Notes: generated from the letters alone by a model not told the origin. A stretch of 64,000 bases of DNA from Thamnidium elegans (GCA_025201345.1 JAIXMG010000018.1:434001-498000); one strand, 5' to 3'. Positions 37,451 through 49,273 are shown, numbered from the stretch's first letter. A program made the numbers and translations.

Positions 37451-37961
37451 TTTTTTTTGTGTGTGTAAAACAATAAAAAAAAAAGTGTAGAATAAAGAGG
37501 TAAAAAATATAAAAATAAAAAAGAAAAGTTTTTAAAAAAGTCTTTTTTTATATAAAAAAGCAAGTGGCTCGAGCTTCCTTCTATAGATGTCTAGTAGACC
37601 TTTGAAACTCAGTACCGAGAATTGGAAAAGGAAAAAAAACTTGGGGGTGTTGTTTGCATAACTAATATAATGGGGATAAAAAGAACTATTCATCGATAAC
37701 AAAAGGCTGGATATACTGGGTGATACAAAAATGGAGATTTTCGCATCAAGATTACAAGAAGCGAAAGATGGAATCTTTGGTACTAGATCCATTAAAGACC
37801 TTTTTTATTATTTTATTTTTACCAATTGTTACTTCATGATGACGATAAGAAACCATCTAATTCTTTAGCGGAAACTGAATACAGTAAAAAAAAATATATT
37901 TTTTTTAACCTTGTATCCTCTTTTTCTTTTACACAAAGAAAAAATTATTATATAAAAAAAA
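37451..37961. other. Divergent promoter interval between GLC3 and the Yrb30-like gene
   Basis: 511 bases between two divergent starts. A short plus-strand frame around 37732-37797 (MEIFASRLQEAKDGIFGTRS) is open but unsupported. No regulatory element is distinct. Confidence 0.4.
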
Positions 37962-39230
37962 ATGTCGTCTATTGAGGATTTGTTTGGTAAATTGGCCATG
38001 ACTACAGTGACCACAGTATCTAGAATTGCTCTAAGTCATGCTACGAATGCAGCTATTGTATGTATATGCGATACACTACAATAACAATACTAATATGCAT
38101 ATCATGTAGCGAAACGTTACGTCTTATATCACTACACAATTACCTAAAAATAAACCTGATACAAGAGAAATTCGCACACTTCAACGTCAACTTGACCTTA
38201 AAATTAAAAACTTGAAAGTAAGTTGTATACCTAAAAAAAAAAAGAAAAAAAAAGAAAAAAGAAACTACGATATACTTAATAAAGTACTTTATAGCCTACT
38301 ATTGATATTATTGCAAGGAGTGTAGCAGATGGTAATCAAGATTTAGAACCTGCATTAGAAATGTGTAACGACTTGAAACAAGATATTGATGACTTTGCGA
38401 ATCAAGTGAATACCATTACCGATCCAGATCAAGTCAAGTTTCGGTTAAAACGTTTGTTGTCAAACGTTGACGACGCTATTCCTTCACTTCATTTATCTTT
38501 ACGTAGTATTGAAAATAAGTCAGGTACTACGGCCATATCACCTGCCAAATTAGTACAGTCTTCCAATATCTTATTAAACCCCCAACAAAAGAAGTTTAAA
38601 GTCAAGTTGTATTCGTTATTTGCTGCTAATTATCGTGAGGCGTCTGCAAAAGGATTTACTTGGAAGGAAGAATTCCCTAAATGTGATTTGATAGTAGTAA
38701 AGAATTCAAAAGATCAATTGGAGTACGCGTTAGAAATTACGGAGGATATTAATGATGGGCTTTATCATGAGGAAGGAGAAGATAAGAAACAAATGGTGAT
38801 CGATATTAATCATATTCAACGCATGTATTATACCCAAAGTGGAGAGTTATTAAATATCGAAGATGCTAAAGATGCAGTACTTGTAATGAAAGTATCAAAG
38901 CAGGAAAAGAAAAAGAATGATGAAGATAGTATTAGCAGTACAGATGAAAAACTTATTCAGGTTAAAGAAACTGCGCCTGAAATTGTACAGGAAGAATTGA
39001 AAGAAGCTCAATGGTACGCAATTGGTTTATGGGCAGATGATGATAATGATGGAGAAGAAGATAGTAGTGATGATGAAAAGAGTGATAAAACTAAGATTAC
39101 AAGTGTTTCAGATTTTTCACTCAATTTGTTATTATTGGAAAGCGTGATCAAGTTGGCGTTACTAGAAATAACGGAACAAATGAATCATTTACAAGCTTCT
39201 GATGAGTTAATCACTTTATATATGAAATAA
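37962..39230 (+). CDS. YRB30: Yrb30-like RanGTP-binding protein
   Basis: Three exons (37962-38057, 38110-38217, 38295-39230) sum to 380 codons, 379 residues. It opens MSSIEDLFGKLAMTTVTTVS and has RTLQRQLDLKIKNLKPTIDI followed by ARSVADGNQDLEPALEMCNDL, the pattern I associate with the fungal RanGTP-binding (Yrb30/PF05508) family, which holds Ran in its GTP state at the nuclear envelope. The central part, FKVKLYSLFAANYREASAKG, and the acidic C-terminal tail (WADDDNDGEEDSSDDEKSD) fit. I place the family from memory of its N-terminal helical region; a search is needed to confirm. The final residues contain a helical segment (LNLLLLESVIKLALLEITEQ). Confidence 0.65.
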
Positions 39231-40467
39231 ATCGGGGGTATTACTCTTAATGGTTTTATAATTTTTTTTTAAAAAAAAAACTATGTAAGAGGTCGCGTCA
39301 TATCTCCTCTCATTATTTTGTAAGATCTCTTATATTAATCAGTTTGGTGCTACTTTCACCAAGACTAGATGCTTTAATACCCTTTCTTTATAGACTTAAT
39401 ACATTTGTCTTTAATAATTAGTTGACAGCTTATAAAGTGCTTACTTTAAATTGCTTTATATAATATTTCTAAGTATATCCCCGAATTGTATCACTGATAA
39501 ATATTTATATTAATCACTTTAATAATATACAATTCATACTGAAAGTCCCGCACTACCACCTGTCTCTCATAAGATCTTCAAATAAACTTCTATCACACCC
39601 AGAGAAAAACTTCCAGAAGAAAAGCCTAGGCCTGAATGAGAAAATTGAAAATAATTGTTGGTTAGTTTACCCTTTATCTCTTTACGTAATAAAATGACTA
39701 TATAAAATGACAATACCCGATATTGAAATGTAGAGGTGATAACTTCAACGGATTGTTTTTTTTTTAATTATTTCTGCGGAAAGCAGCAGGACGTTCACTG
39801 GTATTTCTCAAGCTTTGTAGTATTTTAAGAAAATTAAGAGTTGTGGTTAAGTCACGATTCTATAATCTCATCTCTCTTCCTTCGAGGCAAGTGTGGTTTG
39901 TACATCTAGCATTGTATCAGTTACCAATAATTAATTTTTTTCCTTTTAATTTACCTCAACAGCTCATATCACATTTAGCCTCTTCTGCCTTTATATGGAC
40001 GAGGGTATGTTACAACTTTGAATTTCTCCAATTTGTGAAAACAAATTAGACATATAGAAAACGTTCTACGGTGACTGACACTGTTTTTAAACTGTAACTA
40101 GTCTGCTCCGCTGAAGGTAGTATCCTGGAATGTATGAGGATTATCTTCAGTTATTGAAGCAACAGAAGGCTAATTAAGTATGAAAAAGGTTAAATTAAAC
40201 ACATTAAAACAAGGTTATTATCATATACTAATGTTTCGTATGTAGGTAAGCTTGGATTATTTTTCTTTCAGCTTGGACTTGAGCATCCCAATATACATAT
40301 TCTTTTCACCTCTCAGCTTTCTTCTGCTTAATTTTGTCAAGTGTTATTTTTCTAGCTTCTCAGTCCCCCGCTTTAACGCTACTATTACCACTATTCGATT
40401 TCAGGGTGGGATACAATTTAACAAAGCTATTAAATATATAAAAAGGAAGTCTTCAACTATTTTCGAT
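39231..40467. other. Start of the repeat-rich block, no gene
   Basis: I see no supported gene. At 39594-39890 a dispersed repeat recurs at 57218-57487 (listed separately). Elsewhere only short AT-rich frames occur. Confidence 0.5.
39594..39890 (+). repeat. Dispersed repeat, copy 1
   Basis: Shared words with 57218-57487 in the same orientation and order: ACACCCAGAGA, CCTGAATGAGAAAATTGAAA then GTTGGTTA, AATGACAATAC, GATAACTT, GGATTGTTT, GGACGTT and a TAGTATTTTAAG-like stretch. Conservation is high in the first 80 bases and falls after that. It does not code for a recognisable protein. It could be a solo terminal repeat or a non-autonomous element; neither end is sharp. Confidence 0.65.
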
Positions 40468-41004
40468 GTGTTTATTTAATTTAGGAAGAAATTATAGGAA
40501 AGCTTCTAGTCTTCAAGAGTGTATTATGTACCAATATTATTCATAAACAGAAAGAATAATGATCGAAACGGTAGAGAGAGTATAATGAAATAAATCATAT
40601 AAATTAATTAATTATGTGTCATTTTAATACATAGTTCTGTACTATTTTAATTGATAACAATAAAGTTTTTAATAGAATTTAATGTTTGAGCTTCTGTAGA
40701 ATAATATATACAGTATATTTTTCTATACAATAGCTTGGATGAGTTCAGGAACTATTTAAATTATTATAACCCATCATTGTTCGTCCGTTATCCTTTTTAA
40801 AACATTCGTTTTTATACGAACATTCAGGCATCACTTCTAAAAAAGTAATTTTATTACTGTTTAAAATAAGGTGTTTGTTGTGTATAATTAAAAGCCAGGA
40901 AATGGTTCTTTTGCCCAGGTTACTTAGTGAAAGTTAGTCGTCAAGACATTGCCTTTAACATCAAATATTGAAAATCGCTTGTTATTTTATATTTTTCTCG
41001 ATTT

Positions 41005-41695
41005 TTTCTACTTTTTTTCAGCTGTTCATTTTTGACCATTTTTGATCATTTTGGGGGGTCAACTCCTTTAGTTTTTCGATTTTTTTTTCTCAGATTTTTT
41101 GCAATTACTCCCGATCTACCTTGCTTTCCTTTGTGAAAAAAGCAACGTTAATAAAGTACTCTTTTAGGCGCATCTAATCCATCTAAAAGTATATTTTTAA
41201 TAAAAACACTGAGCGAATGATCAATGTTTAAAGACGTTTTTTTTTTACTAAAATTCGAGTTAAGCGGAACTTAAAATAGCGTTTTCTCACTCAGTTTTAT
41301 TTGTAGCACTTTCATTTATAAATAAACAATAAAGGATTTTTAAAGATCTATAATCGTTGCTATAACCGAAAATAGTAATAAAAAAATACATTTTATGTAA
41401 TCACGTAAATGAAAAAATCGAGAAAAATTGTTACACAAAAAACGCGTGTCATTTTTTCCAACAAAAGTTATTTTTAAACAATGGTTACTCTTTCAATTTT
41501 TGAATTAAAAATTTAGTTTAAAATGGACTAGATGCGTCTAAACGAGCAATTTACTATCCTTGTTTTTCCCACAAAGAAAAGAAACTTGAATCCGGATTAA
41601 TCGCAAAAAAACCGTGATTTTTGGCCAAAAAACAAAAGGGGTTGACCCACAAAATGAAAAACGAAAAAAAAAAACAAAAAAGTACGTTTTTAATT
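41005..41695. mobile_element. MITE-like element with long terminal inverted repeats
   Basis: The outer part of the left arm reads TTTTGGGGGGTCAACTCCTTT (41050-41069) and the right arm, reversed, reads TTTTGTGGGTCAACCCCTTTT (41634-41654). Further inward the left arm has AGGCGCATCTAATCCAT and the right, reversed, AGACGCATCTAGTCCAT (41522-41538). Together the arms match over at least 140 bases with many differences. The 300-base core has no coding frame. There is no transposase, so it would need to be moved in trans. I could not see a clean target-site duplication because the flanks are homopolymer-rich. Confidence 0.65.
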
Positions 41696-42859
41696 TTTTT
41701 TATCAAAGATGTATTCGAAACAACTATTTTGTATTATACAACTTGGGTCCGAAACGAGTTTTCTGTTTTTTAATAAATTAAAGACCATTATTTATTATAA
41801 GTGCTGAAATTAGCAGTGTTTTCTTATGTGAGCGATTTTTAAGCTGCGAAATCTCAGTGAACTTTTTTTTTAGCAGTGATTTCCTGATACAGTGATAACT
41901 TCTATTTGTAAAAAGAGTTGACGTGTCAGCAGGTTTAAACCGTTCAAACCTTAATTTTGTTTTAAAAAAGGATCTTTCAGGATGTACCTTAGACATGGCC
42001 ATGTAAGACTAATGACTGTTCTTAACTGTAATGTGAAGTTATGCATAATTTATGAGAAATAGAGTATATATATTTATTTATTTTTACAAGGCAAACTTTT
42101 ATTTTTTAACTATGAAATGCGTTACAAAAATTAAAATACACGTTAACTTGGATAGTTATACTTTTTTTTTTCTTCAATAAACCAAATCCAATATATAAGC
42201 TTTGTTTAAAAGGGTTCAATAAACATGTTACATCCAACAAATATTTTATAACAGTGCCTGAAAAGAAGTTTATCGCTTCAAGAAAATGCATAGCCTGATG
42301 TCAATTGTGACAGCGCCATGGCGTTGAAGTATATTCGAAGATAGTCGCGAGTTACGAATAACCATTTTTTTTTTTCAATTGTGAGCCCCATTGACCATTT
42401 ATAGAAGAGAATAGCGTTTTATTTTGTTTTATAAGGAAAAAATAGGTGGTACCTAAAATTCCGTGTATTTTTCAAGAGAGAATGTAAGCAGAATAAACCA
42501 AGAGCAACTAGATTATTTTTAAACAGTAGTAGATTATTATTATTATTTTTTTTTTTTTTGAGAATAAGGACCTCTTATACATAGAAAAGTACGTTCTTTT
42601 TTTTTTCTCAATTTTTTCTTCATGTGATCATTTAATTAGTTACTTCCATAAATGTTCATATAAACAAAAGACTCTTTTTTTTTCATAAAATAAAAAGATA
42701 CATCAAGGAAAATTGGTATGATTAAACTGGTATACATACAGATTATATTTTTCATATATTCTTCTTTATAAAAAAACGAAAAGTATTACTTGGGATGTAA
42801 ACACATAAATGTCACTTTTGCTATATAAAAAAAAAGCACGCTTACTGGTAGCTTTTTTT

Positions 42860-43569
42860 TTTATATATACGCATCAAAATCATACAAGATTTAACAATCA
42901 TTCACGAACAAAAAATAATAAAATGAAGTTTCTACACCTCGTTTTTTATCTTCTATTTGCGGGGTTCTATGAGAAAACTTGTATAAAATATGGCTCATGA
43001 CTTTACACTGTAGGTTTATGTTTTAGCACAAAAAAAAAAGGCAAACACTGGAAAAAGACAACCAAAACTTTTAAAATAATAACTGGCAAAAATATTCTTA
43101 TTTATTGTTTAAATAATAATAGAAAAAAAATATTGAAACTTCTTTTAGTTCTCAAAATAACCATTTAGTTATAATGATTAACAGGATCAACCACGAGAAG
43201 GTAGAAGTTCATCTGATCCCAAAAAAAACACCTAAAAAGATGCTGTCGACTCTCACTCTTACGTGATTGGCGCAAGATGACCGTGGTAAGCCATTTGAGC
43301 TGTGCAAAGGGGTGACCCTCAAAGGAATAAACTTCCCCTTTGCCGATGTCCTGTTGCTAGGTAACTTCAAGACCACATTACTTCGCGCAGATTACGTGTC
43401 TGGCTACGCACGGGCGATAACGCTAACGATAACGCACTGTGTGGTAGTCCTCGGCGCAGTAAAGAAGAGAAAAAAAGGAAAAGGGAAAAAATGCTGTTTA
43501 TATAGTCCACAAAAAGGAGACGCAGCATCGGATCGTAAAAGCTGAAACATACTTGAAACTCTTTGAGAA
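42860..43569. other. Inserted segment with a GC-rich island
   Basis: Between segments B and C of the repeat. Its right half (about 43175-43540) is clearly more GC-rich than the surroundings and opens with AACAGGATCAACCACGAGAA. A frame is open on each strand through it (plus 43267-43545, from a TTG; minus 43598-43404), but I recognise no family. At 42921-42998 a short frame encodes MKFLHLVFYLLFAGFYEKTC, a signal-peptide-like start that soon stops. I see no structural RNA in the island. Confidence 0.45.
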
Positions 43570-43785
43570 GCGTACTTTTGCTTGCTCCTTTTTTTCATAC
43601 TTACTATAGTAGTATTGCCATATCTTGTATCGAGATATAAACTATATTGATATCTCTGGAAGTTAGATAAAGAGATAAAAGTGGATGTACTGTATGAATA
43701 TGAAAAGAATAGGAATAAAATAAAGGGAAACTATGTCTAATTTGTACTAGTCGTTTTCCCTTTTTTTGCATGATTTGTTTACTTT

Positions 43786-43821
<36 letters not shown>

Positions 43822-43917
43822 TATTTCATACACAAATTAGACATACTCTCCCTGTTATAAATCAAAGAGTTACTTAGTAACAATAAAAAAAAGTAATTGG
43901 TCCTAATTTATTCAAAA

Positions 43918-44790
43918 CATGTTTATTTAATTTATGAAGAAAATGTATAAACAAAAATATAATAATCGAAATGATAGAGAGACGGTAATAAAATAAATTT
44001 CACTTATGTGTCATTTAATACATAACTCTGTACTATTTTAATTGGCAGCAATAAATTTTTTAATAGAATTTAAACTGATTCTAATGTTTGAACTCTTGCA
44101 GAAAAAGATAGACAGCATATATTTTTGTATAATAACTTGGACAAGTTCAAGAACTATAATCCATCATTTTTTGTTAATTATCCTTTTTAAACCACTTGTT
44201 TTTATGTGAATATTTACGTGTTCCAGTACGTTCTTTTCTCATTTTTTTTTCATGTGATCAATTAATTAGTTACTTCCAAAAACGTTCATGTAAACAAAAC
44301 TCTTTTTTTTTCATAGAATAAAAAAATATATCAGTTTATTGCTAGGGAAAATTTGCATGATTAAATCAGTATAGGTACAGATTATATTTTCGTATATTCT
44401 CCTTTACAAAAAAGCGAAAAGTATTACTTGGGATGTAGATAATACTTGTATGATAAAAAAAAAGTATTTAATAAAAAGCATGTTTTTCCTCGAGGTCGTT
44501 TTTGTTTATACGCAAATGATCGGAAATTGGTAGATATGAAGTAAACAAATCTGCATAATTTTTTTTAACTGCCAACACTTTCACTTGCTCCTCTTTATAT
44601 ATACTTACTCTAGTAGTATCACCTCTTCTTATATCCAAATATAAAATTTAGTAATGCTATTGAAAGACGTGCCAAGAAATAGAAGTAGGCGGATAAAGCT
44701 GAAGAGAGTAAATAAAAAAAAGGAAAAGTATGCCTCAATATGTATTACTTTCCCTTTTTTTTGCATGATTTGTTTACTTTGCGCAAGTTA
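43918..44790 (+). repeat. Repeat unit copy 2, contiguous
   Basis: Uninterrupted counterpart of 40468-43795, holding segments A, B and C in order over about 0.87 kb. It starts right after a poly-A run (43790-43817) that ends copy 1, so the two are in direct tandem. Divergence of some 15-20% by eye suggests an old duplication. No gene is visible. Confidence 0.7.
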
Positions 44791-45687
44791 AAAAGATTAT
44801 CAAGCTTCTAACACTAGTTACTAGATGGAAACCATCTCCGTTGTTTATATGACTGAAATTAAACAAGGGTTTGTCGTTGTTGATCATTACCTCTTATGTC
44901 TAGTTAACTCTATCTTCATTTAGAACAACTTGTTTAAAGCTGTATAAAATTCATAAAACTGTTTTATTAACAGCTGCTGTTTTAAAATAAAATATAAGAA
45001 CATAAGATCGTTGGTAAAAGAGTAATAAAATATAATATAATAGTTATGAAAGAGAAAGGTAAAAAAAAAAAAGAAAAAGGTTTAAATAGTCAAAAAAAAA
45101 AAAAAAAAAAAATACAAAACGTATGATTCATTAGTAAACTTATTCTTGCATCTGAAAAAATACTAGCATACCATCTGCTCGTGTAATCCAAATAAATATC
45201 TACATCATATATTATTAAGAGTTTATTATTATAATTATTTTTTTTTTAAAAAAAAAGTGTTTTTTTATTAAGAAAAAGTCAGATTGCTTTTATCAGAGAC
45301 CAAAAAAGAGAAATGTATTCGCCTCACATGGTCTAATTACACTATAAAGTAAGATATGCTGTTTGTATACCTAAATTCGATGAATACTGTGCGTTATCTG
45401 TTAGAACATTATATTTCTCGTCAAAGTAACGTTACTAGCAACTTTAAAAAACTATTTAGACTCAAGTTTGAGAAGGGTTAAGAATAAAAGGGCTTTTTAT
45501 TTATTAGGTAATAATATGATAATAGGGGGATGAAAAAATATACAAGGGAATGAATTTGTTGCGTGAAATGTAGAATATGTAATGAAAAGACACAAATCTT
45601 GAAGGATTTTTTTTTTGGAACAAATCTGGAAGGATTTCTTGAGACAAATCTTGGAAGATTTCTTCAAACAAATCTCGAAAAGATTTT
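44791..45687. other. Interval up to the acidic repeat protein gene
   Basis: AT-rich with no supported gene. The last 90 bases (45600-45687) hold part of a degenerate tandem repeat described under the acidic protein. Confidence 0.45.
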
Positions 45688-45770
45688 TTATGTTGAAGAA
45701 ACAAATTTGGTGAGGAGTTTCTTTTGGCGAGAAAGATTTTGCTTTGGCTTGGAACAAAATCTTTTGAAAT
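45600..45770. repeat. Degenerate 20-30-base tandem repeat at the 3' end of the acidic gene
   Basis: Units resembling ACAAATCTTGGAAGATTTCTT recur at least five times between 45601 and 45765 with changes at many positions, some A/T-rich spacers and a uniform orientation. The minus-strand coding frame of the acidic protein ends inside the array. In another frame the array reads DLFEEIFQDLSQEI and similar, so repeat expansion rather than protein selection may explain it. Confidence 0.7.
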
Positions 45771-46557
45771 AGTCCTTTTTTGCTTGCGACAAAATCTGGA
45801 GCGATATGTCAACGACCTTTTGTGAACGCTTTGGATCAAGAGTTGTATCCTTGAACTCAACAGATAAACCATCATAATCAACAAAGCCCCAAGATTTGTC
45901 AAAAGTTCTTGCGTGAGGATATTGAGTATCGTCTTCATTGATACACGTAGCCGGGGACAAGATATCAGTGTCACATATATCATATTCTTCAATATTATAT
46001 TCATCGACATTCATATCATATCCATTCATATTCATATTATACTCATCAATATACATATCATATTCACCAATATCACATTCATCAATATCACATTCATCAA
46101 TATAGTAATATTCATCTTCGTCAATACATATATCTGAGGGCAAGACTTCTCCTTCTTCACTATCAGTTCCATCTTCATCAATATAATATGCATTAAAAGT
46201 GCTGGTCTTTTTAGGACAGAGGTAATTTTCAATATGCTTTTTTTCTGAGCAAATAAGGCTTGTGAGGGCGAAAATGCCACAGGCGAAAGTATGTGTTACA
46301 TTATTGACAATATTATTGGCTAATGTCTTCATACCCTCCTTTAATGGTACAGGCTCGTTTACAAGTCCCTGGATATTCCTAGTTTTGATTGGTGAATTGT
46401 AATGAAGTTTAAATTCAGAGTCTTTTGCATAGCATGCATATTGATGAAAGTCATAGCCACTGGTATAAGCATGATAGTCCTTGAATGAATCCTTCAAGCT
46501 TTGGAAACAGCTATAAATATAACCAAGACAACCTCCTTGAGTTGCTTCAGAATCCAT
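45688..46557 (-). CDS. Hypothetical acidic protein with Tyr/Asp/Glu repeats
   Basis: A 289-residue single-exon frame. The first 120 residues, with several cysteines and a hydrophobic stretch (TFACGIFALTSLICSE), look folded but match nothing I know. Residues from about 125 to 195 form a degenerate tandem repeat in which units like DECDI, DEYNM and DMNVDEYNIEEYDI recur every five to ten residues; it is strongly acidic and Tyr-rich. The C-terminal 60 residues are basic (KKDYFKRFCSKPKQN). On the DNA the repeat appears as runs of ATATCATATTCATC-like units (45965-46120). The start ATG at 46557 follows a 60-base AT-rich leader. It lies inside the repeat-rich block. No function is proposed. Confidence 0.5.
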   Translation of the reverse strand: MDSEATQGGCLGYIYSCFQSLKDSFKDYHAYTSGYDFHQYACYAKDSEFKLHYNSPIKTRNIQGLVNEPVPLKEGMKTLANNIVNNVTHTFACGIFALTSLICSEKKHIENYLCPKKTSTFNAYYIDEDGTDSEEGEVLPSDICIDEDEYYYIDECDIDECDIGEYDMYIDEYNMNMNGYDMNVDEYNIEEYDICDTDILSPATCINEDDTQYPHARTFDKSWGFVDYDGLSVEFKDTTLDPKRSQKVVDISLQILSQAKKDYFKRFCSKPKQNLSRQKKLLTKFVSST

Positions 46558-47955
46558 AGTTACTAACTTTTTATAAAAAAGATAAAAAAAAGTAGGTGCT
46601 TTAAATAAGTTGGTGTTTTAAAAAAAAAATTCGCTGTAAGGCTATAAAAGGAAAATAAAAAGTGGCAGCGGTAGTGATAATATATATAAAAAAAAGTGAA
46701 AATAATAAAGAAGAAAAAAAAGAGATACTTTTTTTTTATCTTGTTGTACTTATATTCAAAGGAAGAATAGGGGATGAAACGCAAGTCTTTTTGACTGTTC
46801 TTTGCAAAAAAAATTTTAGTGCAACCATAGTTATCGATTTCGCAGCACAGGCCATTTTGTCAAGAGCTTGAACCTTATATTATTTATTTATTTGTAAACC
46901 TCCAGGACAAAAGACCCGTGATGTCAAAAGCCACATAAGGTTGCTCTTCAGCGTCGCGCTTTTTTTTTTTTCATGCACACACTACATAATTACTGTTGTC
47001 AATATATGCAAGACCTTATTTTTCTTAAGAAAAAAAGAAGAAGCGTTTAACTGGTTTCTTTCCGTAGTTGTATATATAAGACTGCTACTTTCGAATAACA
47101 TCTTAACTTATCCAAAACTATCATATGTACATATCGGCTGCCAGGAAAGGTAATATGTGGCTTGAAAGGAAAATAGCGTTAAATAAAAAGCATCTAATGA
47201 ACTATCGCGTTGATAATAAAGAAAATCATAGTCAGAAGAAAGTCTTCGAACAGAACAGAATCAAACGCGTTAGAATTATTTTGACAGCATTTTAAAGGGT
47301 TTCAGAAACTACCTGAAATAGTAAATAAAAATAAAAATCTCTCTTTATAGCTTTGTTTTTAGTTTAGTAATAATTAGCCTTTACCATGAAAGTCAAAAGA
47401 AAGAAAACGCCCTCTTCAAGTGTAACATTTAATAATTACTCTTTTTTTACTAGTCCAACATGTATATTAGTATTCTATATGTTCGAACAAAAAGTAAATA
47501 ATGATGTAGTTTTTTTCATCAACCAAAACAAAAGTTAAACTCGCCCTCCTAGTACATTTAATCGATGCTCTCTTTCTTAATCAAAATAAGTGCAAAGATA
47601 TATGTTAAAACGAGTAGTTCTTTCATTGTAAAAGATCACCATCTTTTTAATTTCTTATATTTTCTAATACGCCAATTTTTTTTGCGTCATACTGTCCAAA
47701 AAAAAAAGGCTGTGCTTTTTATGAGTATATGAATTACCCTTCCTCACTTTTCTATGTGACGTGATCTTGTTTCTATTTTATTTGAGAAAAAAAAAAAGAC
47801 TTTTTTTCCCACTCTTTCTTTACTTCTTTATCACTTCTGAAATAAGGTATGTACATACTAGTTTTATTTCAACTTACTCACACCTTTCTTTTTTATCCCA
47901 GGTCCTACTGCTGTATCCGAAATGGGCGTTCTTTGAAACCTCGTGATGGGTTGAT
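46558..47955. other. Interval between the acidic gene and the foldback element
   Basis: No supported gene over 1.4 kb. Homopolymer runs are frequent, and chance frames read mostly Phe, Lys and Tyr. Confidence 0.45.
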
Positions 47956-48437
47956 GCTTTCTATATCGCGTCTTCTAGGCTGTCTGGTAGGGCGTACGCC
48001 GTCATAAGTGTGCGCGGAGTACACGACAACGCTTCTTCTGGTTGTGCTCACTGGTCTATCACCGCGGTGGCTCTGGGATGATACATACTTCCTCAAGTTA
48101 ACAGGAGATACGCGATTCGGGTGAGCCTAAACGACTCCTGGTGACCGACACCTTCTTATGCTTGTTATGTGTATGTATTGGTGACTCTGGCGTATGGATG
48201 TGGTGATCTTACTGCTGTGGTGGATCGAAAAGCCCTAGGTGTGGACTTTCTTTCTAACCTTGGTTTCACTGGATGTGATGGTTCTGTCTGTTTCCCTGAT
48301 TTCTTGACCTCTAGTTTTTTTAACTATAATCACTTGATCTGATCCTTGGTGACGGGTTTACTTGACCCTTGGTTTACCTCCTTCTCAAGTTCCTATTACT
48401 GTGAAAGTGTCTACTGTTTGAGGATTCTAAAGAATAT

Positions 48438-48469
<32 letters not shown>

Positions 48470-48960
48470 CGCTGGTATTCTTTGGACTCCCTCTTATAAT
48501 CGACACTGGATCAGTAAGAAAGAACTTGGGTTAGTAGTAAATCTTGGAGACAGTGTTCCTTGGCCCTTGGTGAGGATTGGGTGATTATAGTTCTAAAACC
48601 ATGTCAAGAAATCGTAAGTGGAAACAGGTAGTTCCAGATCTGAAGGTGGGATTAAGGTTGGAAAGATTGTCTGCATCTAGGTGCCTTTCGTGAAGCCATG
48701 GTAGTTCGATTTATCGCATCTGTACAAAGGAGTCATCGGTACACCTACATAATAAGCATAATAAGGCGTCAGTAATCGGGAGTCGTTTAGGTTCATCCGA
48801 ATCGTGTATCTCTTGCTAACTTGAGGAAGTGTATACCATCCAAGAACCGTCGTGGTAATTGACGGAGAGCCAACCAGAAGAAGTGCTGTCGTGTGCTTAC
48901 GTGTAACATACTTTGGCGCTGTATGCTTCTATCTGGTAGTTCTAGTTTTCTGCGATATTT
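47956..48960. mobile_element. Foldback (palindromic) element of about 1 kb
   Basis: The left arm 47960-48400 and the right arm 48520-48960 are inverted copies. For example left CTTCCTCAAGTTAACAGGAG (from 48088) pairs with the reverse of 48829-48810, and CCTAAACGACTCC in the left arm pairs with GGAGTCGTTTAGG near 48779-48791. CTTCTTCTGGTTG at 48032 pairs with CAACCAGAAGAAG at 48872. The axis falls at about 48458, inside an A run at 48442-48469. The arms differ at 10-25% of positions by eye. The element is richer in G and C than its surroundings. No open frame of note lies in the arms. Confidence 0.8.
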
Positions 48961-49242
48961 ATAGCCAATCCTCAGCTCAAATTAGGGTACACTGTTCATG
49001 TACAGCGCAGTAGCATCTGGGATGAGATCAGATGTGTTTTCGCCTTCACGTGGCTGATCCTGTTAGTATCAAAGTGTTCTTTTTTATACATGTATAAAAA
49101 GGTCTGCTTTGAGAACCAAGAGAAACACGCTTTAATTAAATAAATAAAACTACACTTTTTTTTTCAAATAAATGTTTTAAATAATGCTTTTAAAATTATA
49201 TAACATCTTCTTACTGATAGGTGCAGAAGACTATTATTCCGC

Positions 49243-49245
<3 letters not shown>

Positions 49246-49273
<28 letters not shown>

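Larger units (their letters stand above)
40468..43795 (+). repeat. Repeat unit copy 1, split by two insertions
   Basis: Three segments match a contiguous unit at 43918-44790 in the same order and orientation: A (40468-40835, with CTGTACTATTTTAATTG and TTTTTAATAGAATTTAA), B (about 42585-42860, with CATGTGATCA, TTAATTAGTTACTTCC and GCGAAAAGTATTACTTGGGA-like text) and C (about 43570-43795, with AGTAGTAT and TTGCATGATTTGTTTACTTT). Between A and B lie about 1.7 kb including a MITE-like inverted repeat, and between B and C a GC-rich island. No coding potential is recognised in the unit. Confidence 0.7.

Noticed and set aside
37532..37797. Possible small gene between GLC3 and the Yrb30-like gene
   Set aside because: Both strands are open but lack any conserved pattern, and the interval is a divergent promoter.
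43267..43545. Open frame on the GC-rich island
   Set aside because: It begins from TTG, has no homologue I recognise, and a frame is equally open on the other strand.
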